29,077 bases of DNA from Bacillota bacterium (GCA_021810725.1 JAJZIE010000005.1:1-29077); one strand, 5' to 3'; counted from the stretch's first letter, positions 1 through 8,059 are shown. Notes: a model not told the origin generated them from the sequence alone. Translations and numbers: made by a program.

Positions 1-192
1 TGGCACATCGCGATCTTTTTCCACTGGGTCACGGCGCACGTGCCTGGGCGCCTCGACGATCTCGGCGAGCGCCATCGAACCCTTCTTGAGGCTTACGCGG
101 CGGGAGACGCCGAACGCTTCGCCCGATCGGTGATGCAGCACTATCAGGAAGCCGCCGCAGAACTCGCGCGCCACCTGCCCGATGCCGGGTAG
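1..192 (+). CDS. GntR-family regulator, FCD domain, C-terminal fragment
   Basis: Only the last 63 residues are in the window; the frame is open from base 1 to a TAG at 190-192. The fragment is helical, with an H-x-x-L-L-E-A-x-x-x-G-D-A-E motif followed by a conserved-looking histidine (VMQHYQEAA). This is how the ligand-binding FCD domain of FadR-type GntR regulators ends. In that family these histidines help hold a metal and a carboxylate effector, and the missing N-terminus would carry a winged helix. It converges on the creatininase-family gene. It may regulate the neighbouring hydrolase/aldolase unit, but that is inference from position. The family call rests on a short segment. Confidence 0.7.
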   Translation, partial: WHIAIFFHWVTAHVPGRLDDLGERHRTLLEAYAAGDAERFARSVMQHYQEAAAELARHLPDAG

Positions 193-223
193 GTGGCGCG
201 CTTTCATTGGCTGAACCTCTCGG

Positions 224-928
224 TCAGTCCTCCCAGGGGCCCTCGATCGCGGCCCTCGTTTCGGCGACACCCTCCGCCCAGATGGCGAGCATCTCGTCGT
301 CGGGGCGCTGGTAGCGGCCGCCGTAGTTGCCGTCGACCAGGAAGGCCCTGAGTTCGCGCGGGGTCAGCACGCCGCGACGCGTGCCATCGGTCATCGGCTT
401 CTCGATGTCCGGCATCTGGACGTTCGGGAGGCGTGTCCAGGGGAAGTTCTCCATCCAGGAAGCGTGCGAGTAGCTCGGGTCGAACGACGCCACCTTGGCG
501 ATCGTCTTCGGCGCGTTCCACCAGTTGTGGAAGCGTACGCGGGAGTCCGGGTGGTCCGCGACCCACTCGCCGGCGAGGGCGCCAGCAGGCTGGTTGCCGC
601 CGTGGCCGTTGACGAGCAGGATCCTGCGGAAGCCCGACTCGTGCAGGCTGTCGAGGAGGTCGCGCACGACCTGCACATAGGTGGCGACGCGCAGGCTGAG
701 GCTGCCCGGGAAGTCCCTGAAGTACGGCGTCACCCCATAGGCCTGGGCCGGGAAGACGGGAACGCCGAGAGGCTCCGCCGCCTCGACGGCCACGCGCTCG
801 GCGAGGATGGCGTCGACGCCGAGGCTGAGATAGCCGTGCTGCTCGATCGAGCCGAGCGGCAGCACCGCGCGGTCGTCATGGCGAAGGTACTCCTCGACCT
901 GCATCCAGTTCATGTCGACGATGCGCAC
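224..928 (-). CDS. Creatininase-family amidohydrolase
   Basis: A 234-residue protein, close to the usual 230-270 of creatinine amidohydrolase-family metal hydrolases, which open cyclic or linear amides. The N-terminal LPLGSIEQHG motif supplies metal ligands (E29, H31), D39 follows in GVDA, and NGHGGN (H109) is the second hallmark. The later H-A-G-x-x-E motif appears as HASWME, so E160 can still be the last ligand, although the usual Gly and the following Thr-Ser differ. The start is GTG at 928, with GGAGGAG 5 nt upstream; internal ATGs lack such a site. It lies 11 nt downstream of the RraA-like gene and is probably co-transcribed. The substrate is unknown; members act on creatinine, mycofactocin precursor or formamidopyrimidines. 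Confidence 0.88.
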   Translation of the reverse strand: MRIVDMNWMQVEEYLRHDDRAVLPLGSIEQHGYLSLGVDAILAERVAVEAAEPLGVPVFPAQAYGVTPYFRDFPGSLSLRVATYVQVVRDLLDSLHESGFRRILLVNGHGGNQPAGALAGEWVADHPDSRVRFHNWWNAPKTIAKVASFDPSYSHASWMENFPWTRLPNVQMPDIEKPMTDGTRRGVLTPRELRAFLVDGNYGGRYQRPDDEMLAIWAEGVAETRAAIEGPWED

Positions 929-939
929 AGATACTCCTC

Positions 940-1593
940 CTATACAGGCGGTTGGTTCGATCCGCTCGCCGAGGACCGTCGTCGCGCGAGGGCCTCCTCG
1001 AGCCAGCCCAGGTCTTCGCCCGCGACGATCTGCGCCCTCTGCACCTCGTTGGTATGCACCACGGCGGCCACTCTTGCGAGGATGGCCTCGGCCTCGCCGC
1101 GCGGCACGAGCACGATGCCGTCCTCGTCGGCGAGCAGGAGATCCCCGGGAGTCACGGTGACGCCCAGGAGATCGACGGGCTCGTCGAGCGCGACGAAATC
1201 CGCGCGCCTCGGCTTTCGCGGCATGGTGCCGCGCGCGAACACAGGCAGGGCCAGCACGCTGGCGTCCCGGGCGTAGCCGTCCACGAGGAAGCCCGCGGCG
1301 CCCCGCACGGCAGCCCTCAGGGACAGGAGTTCGCCGATGAGCGCCGTTCCGCCGCCGCCGCCCACCGCCACGAGGACATCGCCGGGCCCCGCCTGCACGG
1401 CCAGGGCCTGCAGGCCGAGATTGTCACCGGGCGCGAGCTGCACGGTGCGGGCGAAGCCGCAGAGCTTTGCCGCGCCGAGAGGTTTGAGACCGGGTGGCAA
1501 GGGCCGGCCGCCCGCGTCGGCGACGTCGCTGGAGGCGAGGGCCGACAACGCCTGCCGCAGCCCCTCCGCGGTCGAGTCAGGTACCTGGTCCAA
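940..1593 (-). CDS. RraA-like / HMG aldolase-family protein
   Basis: About 217 residues. The core GGGGGTALIGELLSLRA, then R-G-A-A-G-F-L-V-D-G-Y-A-R-D (about residues 79-110), is the signature of the RraA fold shared by 4-hydroxy-4-methyl-2-oxoglutarate / oxaloacetate aldolases and RraA. The conserved Gly-Glu loop and the Arg-Asp after DGY are the usual pyruvate- and metal-site residues of the aldolase branch. The frame is open to a GTG at 1614, but AAGGAGG (1601-1607) lies inside that extension, 7 nt before a TTG at 1593, so TTG is taken as the start. It is the first gene of a two-gene unit with the creatininase-family gene. The context favours a catabolic aldolase over an RNase E regulator. 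Confidence 0.85.
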   Translation of the reverse strand: MDQVPDSTAEGLRQALSALASSDVADAGGRPLPPGLKPLGAAKLCGFARTVQLAPGDNLGLQALAVQAGPGDVLVAVGGGGGTALIGELLSLRAAVRGAAGFLVDGYARDASVLALPVFARGTMPRKPRRADFVALDEPVDLLGVTVTPGDLLLADEDGIVLVPRGEAEAILARVAAVVHTNEVQRAQIVAGEDLGWLEEALARRRSSASGSNQPPV

Positions 1594-1728
1594 GGGCTCG
1601 CCTCCTTGCCTCACCTTTTACGTATTTCGAAACTTCGACAAAACTCCTGCGTCCAAGCCGGCCATTTCACGGCCGATTGCTGGTAAAGTGTTTCGGGGGA
1701 AAGCGCGACGAGGAGGGCTCAGTTAGTC
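1594..1728. promoter_or_regulatory. Divergent intergenic region between RraA-like gene and aminopeptidase
   Basis: About 135 bp separate the two divergent starts and should hold both promoters. A small dyad, TTTCGAAA at about 1625-1632, is followed by a partial repeat ACTTCGA, which could be part of an operator. No -35/-10 pair could be assigned with confidence. The plus-strand ribosome-binding site AGGAGG is at 1711-1716. Confidence 0.3.
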
Positions 1729-2961
1729 ATGCCACAGCCCGAGGAACTTCAACGCTACGCCGACATCATCGTCCGGGTGGGAGCCAACGTCCAGCCGGGC
1801 CAGGGTGTCACCGTAACCGCGCCGATCGACACCGCCCCATTCACGCGCATCCTGGTCGAGCGGCTCTATGAGGCCGGTGCGGGAATCGTCCGCCTGCGCT
1901 GGCAGGACCCGATCTGCCAGCGCATGACCTTCGAGCGCGCGGCCGAGTCCGAGCTCGGGCGCGTGCCGGACTGGGAGGTCCAGAGACAGATCGAGGAGAT
2001 CGACGACAATTCCGTTCGCATCTACATCGACGCCGAGGACCCGGACCTTCTCAAAGGCGTCGACGAAGGACGCATCGCGCTCGCGCACAAGGCGAGGGGC
2101 AAGGCGTTCAAGGCGGCCGACGACCGCATCATGGCCGACGAGGTGACTTGGGTCGTCTGCGCGAGCCCGTCCCCGGCCTGGGCGCGCAAGATGTTCCCAG
2201 AGATCGCGGACGATGACGCCGCCGTCGAGGCGCTCTGGCAGACGCTCCTGCGCGTGATGCGCACCAAGGGAGACGACGCGGTCGCGGTGTGGAACGAGCA
2301 CTTCGACGAACTCGAGCGGCACGCGGAGTTCCTGAACACGAGGCACTTCCGCCGCCTGCACTACCGTGCGCCCGGCACGGACCTGCACCTCGAGCTCCCG
2401 CCGAAGCACTTCTGGAGTGCCGCGCGCACCGTCAACGCCCGGGGCGCCGCCTTCGCGGCCAACCTGCCGACGGAGGAGGTCTACACCCTGCCGGCGCGTG
2501 GCGGAGCGGAGGGCGCGGTGCGGGCGACGATGCCGCTCGTCTACAACGGCGTCGTGATCGAGGGCATCGAGCTCACGTTCAAGGACGGCCACATCGTCGA
2601 CTTCAAGTGCAGCACCGGCTACGAGACCTTGAAGCAGCTCATCGACACCGATGAGGGCTCGCACTACCTCGGCGAGGTGGCGCTCGTCCCCGTGACGTCG
2701 CCGATCGCCCAGGAAGGGCGGCTCTTCTACAGCACGCTTTTCGACGAGAACGCCTCCTGCCACCTCGCCATCGGTCACGCCTACCCGACCTGTCTCGTGG
2801 GCGGCCGCGAGATGTCGGAGGAGGAACTCGCGCAGGCGGGGCTCAACGACAGCATCACCCATGTCGACTTCATGATCGGCTCGAGCGAGCTCGACATCGA
2901 CGGCGAGACAGACTCGGGCGAGCTGGTGCCGGTGATGCGCAAGGGACTCTGGGCGTTCTAG
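1729..2961 (+). CDS. M29-family aminopeptidase
   Basis: A 410-residue protein of the normal length and layout for peptidase family M29 (aminopeptidase T / AmpS), cytosolic dimetal exopeptidases with broad N-terminal specificity. Ligand motifs are present in order: NLPTEEV (Glu), DEGSHYLGEVALVP (Glu), CHLAIGHAYP (His, with the family Tyr nearby) and ITHVDFMIG (His and Asp). The first third is the typical N-terminal domain and the protein ends at the expected point. ATG at 1729 is preceded by AGGAGG at 1711-1716; the 12-nt spacing is long, but no closer in-frame start exists. It is divergent from the aldolase/creatininase unit. It probably recycles peptides; a link to the neighbouring amidase is only suggested by position. 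Confidence 0.93.
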   Translation: MPQPEELQRYADIIVRVGANVQPGQGVTVTAPIDTAPFTRILVERLYEAGAGIVRLRWQDPICQRMTFERAAESELGRVPDWEVQRQIEEIDDNSVRIYIDAEDPDLLKGVDEGRIALAHKARGKAFKAADDRIMADEVTWVVCASPSPAWARKMFPEIADDDAAVEALWQTLLRVMRTKGDDAVAVWNEHFDELERHAEFLNTRHFRRLHYRAPGTDLHLELPPKHFWSAARTVNARGAAFAANLPTEEVYTLPARGGAEGAVRATMPLVYNGVVIEGIELTFKDGHIVDFKCSTGYETLKQLIDTDEGSHYLGEVALVPVTSPIAQEGRLFYSTLFDENASCHLAIGHAYPTCLVGGREMSEEELAQAGLNDSITHVDFMIGSSELDIDGETDSGELVPVMRKGLWAF

Positions 2962-2973
2962 CAGCGGGCGAAT

Positions 2974-3019
2974 CAAGCAGGGAAGGGCGGGGCAGTTCAG
3001 TCTCGCCCTTCCCTGCTTG
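2974..3019 (+). terminator. Long perfect hairpin after the aminopeptidase
   Basis: A 16-bp perfect stem (CAAGCAGGGAAGGGCG, 2974-2989, with its complement 3004-3019) encloses a 14-nt loop. It sits 12 nt after the aminopeptidase stop. There is no U-tract, so it may act as a terminator, an RNA stabiliser or a pause site. Confidence 0.6.
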
Positions 3020-3099
3020 CGCCGGGGCCGTGGATGGAGGCCAGCCGCTGCTTGCCAGGTAGGTGGCTACCTGCTACGCTGGCGGCGAGGAGGCGGGTC

Positions 3100-3408
3100 A
3101 TGCCGAACCAATACCGCAAGGGAACGGTAGAGATCACGCTGCGCATTCCCGAGACCATGAAGGACGAAGTCAGGCGAGAAGCCGTGGCCGAGGAGACCTC
3201 GGTCAACCGGTTCATCGCTGAGGCCATCGACCAGTCGCTGGCGGCCAAGCGACTGCGTGCGCGCGTCTTGAACCCCCTGCGGCACAGCCCGCGCCGCAGG
3301 CCACGCGATCCCGACGCCCTCTTGGCCCTGGCTTTCGCCACCCGGCAGCGCGTCTTGCAGCACAAGTCCCTGCGGCGCACAGGACCACGCACGTGGGAGC
3401 TGCTATGA
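3100..3408 (+). CDS. Ribbon-helix-helix protein, putative antitoxin
   Basis: A 102-residue protein. Residues 7-43 read as a ribbon-helix-helix DNA-binding unit: a short strand (VEITLRIP), then two helices with EETSVNRFIAEAI, the usual layout of Arc/CopG and many antitoxins. The remaining 55 residues are rich in Arg and Pro (HSPRRRPRDPD) and are probably disordered, suited to binding a partner. ATG 3100 has GAGGAGG 6 nt upstream, which excludes a longer reading from 3034. The stop overlaps the start of the nucleotidyltransferase gene (ATGA), so the two are translationally coupled with this protein first, the usual order of antitoxin then toxin. It probably represses its own promoter. The role is inferred from fold and pairing. 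Confidence 0.75.
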   Translation: MPNQYRKGTVEITLRIPETMKDEVRREAVAEETSVNRFIAEAIDQSLAAKRLRARVLNPLRHSPRRRPRDPDALLALAFATRQRVLQHKSLRRTGPRTWELL

Positions 3409-3998
3409 CAGCGGAGGAGTTTCTGCACTTCGTCGATGTGCCTGACCGACTTGCGCGCCAGATCCGCACCGCCGCGGCCATCGCCGGCGCCCTCGCGGAC
3501 AAAGGCCTGCGGCCGGTCGTGGTCGGCGGTTCGGCTGTGGAGTTTTACACGGGCGGCTCTTACACCACCGTCGACATCGACATGGTGGTCGAGGGGATCG
3601 AGGAGATCGACGCAGCGGTGCGCCTGTTGGGCTTCCGCAAGTTGGCAGGGGCGTCGTACGTCCACCCGCGGGTGGATGTGGTGATCGATCTGCCGCCCGA
3701 GCCACTGGCCGGCGATCCCCGGCGGGTGGTCGAGGTTGTGGTCGAGGGTCTCAGCGCGTATGTCATTGGCCTTGAGGACATCATTGCCGACCGGTTGCGC
3801 GCGGCAGTCTACTGGCAGGACCTGTCCTCGCGAGAGTGGGCGGTCCAGCTGATGGCGGCCCAGTGGGAGTCTTTGGACTGGCCTTACCTGCACGGGCTTG
3901 CGAACGCGGAGCCGGATGCCTTCGGAGAAGCCCTCGAGGCATGCCGGCAGCTGGCTGAGCGCGTAGTGCGCACGCAGTTTCCCGACGCGACCGGGTGA
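3405..3998 (+). CDS. Nucleotidyltransferase-fold protein, putative toxin (DUF6036/AbiEii-like)
   Basis: A 197-residue protein. VVGGSAVEFYTGG followed by TTVDIDMVV (about residues 40-62) matches the polymerase-beta-like pattern hG-G-S-x(13)-D-h-D, and VDVVIDLPP could give the third carboxylate. This is the minimal transferase fold found in MNT, AbiEii-type toxins and DUF6036 proteins. The tail is helical, with a LEDIIADRL segment common in that group. ATG 3405 overlaps the TGA of the ribbon-helix-helix gene and has GGAG 5 nt upstream; a GTG at 3393 is less likely. The pairing suggests a toxin-antitoxin module that modifies tRNA or protein with nucleotides, but the target is unknown. A housekeeping transferase cannot be excluded. 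Confidence 0.7.
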   Translation: MTAEEFLHFVDVPDRLARQIRTAAAIAGALADKGLRPVVVGGSAVEFYTGGSYTTVDIDMVVEGIEEIDAAVRLLGFRKLAGASYVHPRVDVVIDLPPEPLAGDPRRVVEVVVEGLSAYVIGLEDIIADRLRAAVYWQDLSSREWAVQLMAAQWESLDWPYLHGLANAEPDAFGEALEACRQLAERVVRTQFPDATG

Positions 3999-4112
3999 GC
4001 TCCGGAGGGCCTGAATCCATTAGCCACGTGGTACGGGAGGGGCGTGACCCATAACTTCGTAACGCCGGTTTCTGCGGTCGTGGTCGCACCTCGGTGGCTG
4101 GCGGCGCCGAAC

Positions 4113-5345
4113 TCACCGGTCCGGCACCGCGGTAGATGTCACGCCGTTCATCGCGGCGGCTGCTCCGGTTTGGAGCGCCTCCGCGATCTCTGCTGCACTG
4201 AGCCCAGCTTCCGCCAGCACCTGCTGCGTGTGCTGCCCGTGCATCGGTGGCGCCGTGCGGGGACTTGCATCCGAGCGGGAGAAACGCCATGGCAGACGCA
4301 CCTGGGGCAGCAGGGGTATCTTCGGGTGCTCCAGGTGCGTCACGCTGCCGCCAAGCATAGCCTCTGGACTCTCCAGCGCGTCGCCGACGCCGCGGATGGG
4401 ACCGCAGGGCACGCCGCCGGCGGTCAAGGAGTCGAGCACGTTCGAGGAGGGCAGTTGTGCCAGCGCGGCTCCGACCTCGGTCACCAGTTCCCGGCGATGG
4501 CGCACGCGCTCAGGATTAGTCGCGTAACGCTCGTCCGCCCGCCACTCGGGATGCCCGAGCACCTGGCAGAGGATGTCGAACTGCCGGTCGTTGCCGACGC
4601 CGATCGTGATCGCGCCGTCCCGGCACGTGAAGACCTCGTAGGGCACGAGCTGGGCATGGGCGTTGCCGTACCGGGCCGACGGGCGGCCGGTGACGAGATA
4701 GGACGACGCGACATTCGCCAGCATGGCCAGCTGGGCGTCGAAGAGCGACACCGAGACGTGCTGTCCCCTGCCGCTGTGCTCGCGCTCGTAGAGCGCGGCG
4801 AGGATCCCGCTCAGGAGCCAGCCTCCCGCGAACAGGTCCGCGACGGCCACCCCGACCTTCATGGGCGGTCCCTCCGCGGGGCCGGTGATCGACATCAGCC
4901 CCCCCGCACCCTGGATGACGAAGTCGTAGCCAGGGCGGTCGTCGCCGACTGGGTAACCGCGCACGCTGGCCGTGATCAGCCGTGGTTGGGCCGCGCGGAG
5001 CTCCGCGAGACCCAGCTCAAAGCGCTCGAGGTCGCCCGGCTTGAAGTTTTCGACGACCACATCAGCCCAGGACAGCGCCAGCCGGCGTACCACTTCCTGC
5101 CCAGTCTTCGTCCTGAGGTCCAGGGCAACGCTCTCCTTGTTCCGGTTGACCGCGAGATAGTAGGCCGATTCGCCTTCTGCGAACGGCGGCCCCCACGTGC
5201 GCGTCTCATCCCCGCCACGTGTGTGCTCCACCTTGATGACGCGCGCTCCCAGTTCCCCAAGGGCCATGGTGCAGTGAGGTGCGGCCAGCACCCGGGAGAG
5301 GTCGAGCACATGGACGCCTGCGAGAAGAGGGCCGGCTTCAGCCAC
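4113..5345 (-). CDS. Class III CoA-transferase (CaiB/BaiF family)
   Basis: A 410-residue protein, typical for family III CoA-transferases, which move CoA between carboxylic acids through an aspartyl-CoA anhydride. Visible marks are GVHVLDLSRVLAAPHCT at the start, VKVE-type ELGARVIKVE, a nucleotide-proximal NRNKESVALDL (68-77), YDFVIQGAGGLMSITG (140-155) and the catalytic Asp in VGVAVADLFAGG (D170). The start is GTG at 5345 with only a weak GGGGTGA upstream, so the exact N-terminus is less certain. It lies downstream of the substrate-binding protein on the same strand, across a hairpin. It could activate an acid imported by that system. The substrate cannot be read from the sequence. Confidence 0.9.
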   Translation of the reverse strand: MAEAGPLLAGVHVLDLSRVLAAPHCTMALGELGARVIKVEHTRGGDETRTWGPPFAEGESAYYLAVNRNKESVALDLRTKTGQEVVRRLALSWADVVVENFKPGDLERFELGLAELRAAQPRLITASVRGYPVGDDRPGYDFVIQGAGGLMSITGPAEGPPMKVGVAVADLFAGGWLLSGILAALYEREHSGRGQHVSVSLFDAQLAMLANVASSYLVTGRPSARYGNAHAQLVPYEVFTCRDGAITIGVGNDRQFDILCQVLGHPEWRADERYATNPERVRHRRELVTEVGAALAQLPSSNVLDSLTAGGVPCGPIRGVGDALESPEAMLGGSVTHLEHPKIPLLPQVRLPWRFSRSDASPRTAPPMHGQHTQQVLAEAGLSAAEIAEALQTGAAAAMNGVTSTAVPDR

Positions 5346-5411
5346 TGGATGTCACCCCAATCGATGGACTCGGGTTCCGTCGCGGCCCGCGGGTGGTCCG
5401 GACTGTGGACA

Positions 5412-5457
5412 GCGCAAACGGTCCCGACTGACCACAGCCAGTCGGGAACCGTTGCGC
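5412..5457 (-). terminator. Hairpin between substrate-binding protein and CoA-transferase
   Basis: The arms 5412-5430 and 5439-5457 pair over 18 bp with one single-base bulge on each side and an 8-nt loop. It lies about 115 nt after the substrate-binding-protein stop and 67 nt before the CoA-transferase start. No U-tract follows on either strand. It could be a terminator or a processing signal that sets unequal expression of the two genes. Confidence 0.5.
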
Positions 5458-5572
5458 ATTACGGCGGGTAGAGCGCCACGCCGCAGCACCAGGATCCGCG
5501 GCGGTGGCACCGCCCCAGGGCAGCGACGCTTGGATGCTCTGGTCGCGAACGCGGAGATCAGGACGCCACGCC

Positions 5573-6811
5573 TTAGGGCGCCGGGAAGACCGCCTTGGCT
5601 GTAGCGTGCGCGGTCGGATAGACCACCGTGAGCTGGGTCTTGCCATGGACAGGCAGGAACTGGGCAAGGTCCATCTGCTCGCCAAGCTGGGCGCCATCCG
5701 CAGAGATCTTAAACGTCCCTGCCAAGGTGGAAAGGTGTCCCGAGATCTTGGCGGCCGCGTGCCGGAGATCGAGCTGGCTGAGGCTCGGCGCGATGGAGAG
5801 GGTCTTCTGAATCACGAGTCCCGTGTTGTACCCGGCGACGGTCTGGAAGTTGGCCGCCTGATGGGTTTGCGCAGTGTAGCGCTTGAGGAAGTTCGTGATG
5901 CCCAGGCCGAAGTTGACGTGGTTGTACTGCAGAAGCGGCGGGGACGCGTACGTGTAGGTGTACTGCAAATGGTTCAGGCCGACCGTCTTCTCCAGCAGGG
6001 AAGTCTCGAGTCCGGGGTAGATCGTGAACAGCATCGGGAAGTGGCTTCCCGTGGCCGCAAGGTTGTGGAAGAACGAGATGTCGTTGGCGTCGTAACCGAG
6101 CTCAACCACCGCCTGGGGGTGCTCGGCCACAGTGTTGTGGATCAGGACAGTGTAGTCGTTGGTGGCAGTGGGGACGGGCTTGTCGGCGATCGGTGTGATG
6201 TGGGCCGCCTTGAGGAGCTTGACGAGCGTGGTGGCCTGGGCCTCCGTGAAGTCGTTCTCCGCGTAGATGATAGCGATGCGCTTCACGTGGTGGGCGATCA
6301 GAAACTGCGCCAGCGGGGTGGGCCACTCGCCGGACGTCGGGATCGACGTGTCCACGATGTAGGGATTGCTGCTGCTGAACAGCGCCGTTCCGCTACCGGT
6401 CTGATCGAAGAGCAGCATCTTGTGCTCCTGGGCGATTGGCACGGCCACCGACGTCAGCACCGAGCCGAAGTCGGAGACCAGGATGTTCACCTTGTCCTGG
6501 GTGAGAAGCTGCATGTAGAGCGTCGCCGCGGTGGTCGGGTCGCTCTGGTCGTCATAGGAGACAAGATTGACGTGAACCTTCTTGCCATACGCCTTGACAA
6601 AGACACCACCGCTTTGGTTGACCTGGGTGACCCAGAACTTCAGCCCTGAATACTCGGGCTGTGAAGAGGCCGCAAAGCTGCCCGAGCCGGAATAGAGCGT
6701 GCCGATGGTGATTACCTGGGGCGAAGCCGCCTGCGCCGTCGCCCCCAAACTGAAGAGGAACAGAGCCGCAGTGGCCGCCATCGTGAACACCCGGGAGATC
6801 CTACCGTTCAA
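5573..6811 (-). CDS. ABC transporter substrate-binding protein, branched-chain amino acid type
   Basis: A 412-residue exported binding protein of the LivJ/LivK (Peripla_BP_6) fold. The N-terminus is a Sec signal (MNGRISRVF, hydrophobic stretch, cleavage likely after ATAQA). The mature part opens with ITIGTLYSGSGSFAASSQPEYSGLK in the typical first-strand and ligand-loop position. LVSYDDQSDPTTAATL and RIAIIYAENDFTEAQ are standard hinge-side segments. The start is TTG at 6811, with GAGGAGG 9 nt upstream; an ATG in between gives only five codons. No lipobox cysteine is present, unusual for a Gram-positive binding protein. No permease or ATPase genes are adjacent, so partners must lie elsewhere. 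The ligand may be an amino acid, amide or aromatic acid. Confidence 0.9.
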   Translation of the reverse strand: MNGRISRVFTMAATAALFLFSLGATAQAASPQVITIGTLYSGSGSFAASSQPEYSGLKFWVTQVNQSGGVFVKAYGKKVHVNLVSYDDQSDPTTAATLYMQLLTQDKVNILVSDFGSVLTSVAVPIAQEHKMLLFDQTGSGTALFSSSNPYIVDTSIPTSGEWPTPLAQFLIAHHVKRIAIIYAENDFTEAQATTLVKLLKAAHITPIADKPVPTATNDYTVLIHNTVAEHPQAVVELGYDANDISFFHNLAATGSHFPMLFTIYPGLETSLLEKTVGLNHLQYTYTYASPPLLQYNHVNFGLGITNFLKRYTAQTHQAANFQTVAGYNTGLVIQKTLSIAPSLSQLDLRHAAAKISGHLSTLAGTFKISADGAQLGEQMDLAQFLPVHGKTQLTVVYPTAHATAKAVFPAP

Positions 6812-7228
6812 CCGCCATTACCTCCTCGCTTGGCCGGGGAGACTGCTCGGGCGACGCAGCGTCCCTGGTCCTTGTCCAACGGTCGCCGCTTCGTCTGCCC
6901 TTCGAGGCCGGAAGACGTGCGACCGCGAGACTCAGGGTGGGGGGAACATGGGCAATCGGGGTTGGCCGTATCGGTCGTTTGTAGGAATATGGTGACTGCA
7001 GTGGGACTCCCAGCCAACGGCATTAAGTAGTTCCGATATGGTCTATATGGATAGGAACCTAGGGCCCGTCCCCTAGCTATGGCGCCAAGGAGGCACCAAG
7101 GTCGGGGCCGCGGCTCGCATGGCTGGAGCGGCCAGTGCCTGCCTTACCGCTCTCGGTTGCGCGTATGCTGAAGTCGAATGCCTACATGATGTTTGTCGCG
7201 TTAGGCTAAATGCAAGGAAGTGGTGGTC
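6812..7228. promoter_or_regulatory. 417-bp divergent intergenic region with two dyads
   Basis: No gene is supported here. Two adjacent inverted repeats lie at 7030-7058 (GTTCC, 19 bp, GGAAC, with ATATGG repeated directly inside) and 7059-7076 (CTAGGG, 6 bp, CCCTAG). They are AT-richer than their surroundings and may be an operator for the substrate-binding protein or the secreted protein. Promoter elements could not be assigned with confidence. Confidence 0.35.
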
Positions 7229-8041
7229 GTGCGCTTTTGCAGCGTCCTGGCCGTCATCGCCCTCCTACTTGCGACCGTTGGGTTCGCCGGCGGAGCGAGC
7301 CGGCTGGAGCCGCAGGCCGCTGCAGCGGCCCTCGCCGTGGGTGGCGGTGCACCTGTGCCGCCGCCAGCGGGCGCCCGCCCCAGCCCCAAGACGTTTGCTC
7401 CACTCGCGACGGTGGGATCGTCGTTCCTCCACACGACCATCGACACGTATACGGCGCCCATGGGCGACGTGGCGCTCTATGCCTACTACGCCAGGCGCCT
7501 GGGACGGCTCGGCTACACGACGAACGGGTCGGGCACAGCCTGCGGCCGGGCGGGATGCCTCGAGTCGTTCTGGATGTTCTCGAAGGGCGCCAACCTCCAC
7601 GACAACGTCATCCTGTCCGTGCGGGCGGAGGGGGCGGGGAGCCTCTTCTCGGTCGCGCGCGAGCTCATCGTGGTACCGGTGCGGCCAGAGGACGGCCTCG
7701 TGCCGCGCGATGTGCGGCGGGCCATCCTCACGGTACAGGCGTCCTACGGGCCTCCGAAGACGGTGACCCGGACGGTGACGGCGAGGCCCGCCCTCCTGCG
7801 ACTCAGGCAGATCGTGAACGCCATGCCGCTATTCGATTTCGGAAGCAGGGCGCACGCGTGCGTGCCGTACTACTCCGGGACGGCGACCGTGACATTCGAG
7901 ACGCCATACGGCGACTACCGCTTCCAAGAGACGGCCGAGTGCGCGTATGTGCGCAGCGTGGGCGGCGCGAACCTCACGGATGTCTCCGACAGGCTTTGGC
8001 GGGACGCCGCTCGCCTCGCGGGCGTTCCCGCGCACGAGTAG
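7229..8041 (+). CDS. Secreted protein of unknown function
   Basis: Not recognised. About 270 residues with a Sec signal (MRFCSVLAVIALLLATVGFAGG), then an Ala/Pro-rich linker to about residue 58. The mature region has YAYYARRLGRLGYTTNGSG, which suggests a domain that compares consecutive terms, and a C-terminal domain RLRQIVNAMPLF, CVPYYSGTATVTF, ETAECAYV. Four extracytoplasmic cysteines (105, 110, 211, 238) could form two disulfides. Three GTG codons (7220, 7223, 7229) compete for the start; AAGGA at 7214-7218 gives acceptable spacing only to 7229 (10 nt) or, less well, 7223. It ends at a strong shared terminator. The function is unknown. Confidence 0.7.
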   Translation: MRFCSVLAVIALLLATVGFAGGASRLEPQAAAAALAVGGGAPVPPPAGARPSPKTFAPLATVGSSFLHTTIDTYTAPMGDVALYAYYARRLGRLGYTTNGSGTACGRAGCLESFWMFSKGANLHDNVILSVRAEGAGSLFSVARELIVVPVRPEDGLVPRDVRRAILTVQASYGPPKTVTRTVTARPALLRLRQIVNAMPLFDFGSRAHACVPYYSGTATVTFETPYGDYRFQETAECAYVRSVGGANLTDVSDRLWRDAARLAGVPAHE

Positions 8042-8059
8042 CCGGCGCGGGACACGCAA

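Noticed and set aside
4044..5471. A long plus-strand frame across the CoA-transferase
   Set aside because: Antisense shadow; all family motifs are on the minus strand.
6806..6820. ATG at 6818 (minus strand) as the start of the binding protein
   Set aside because: It is in another frame and reaches a stop after five codons; TTG 6811 starts the signal peptide at good spacing.
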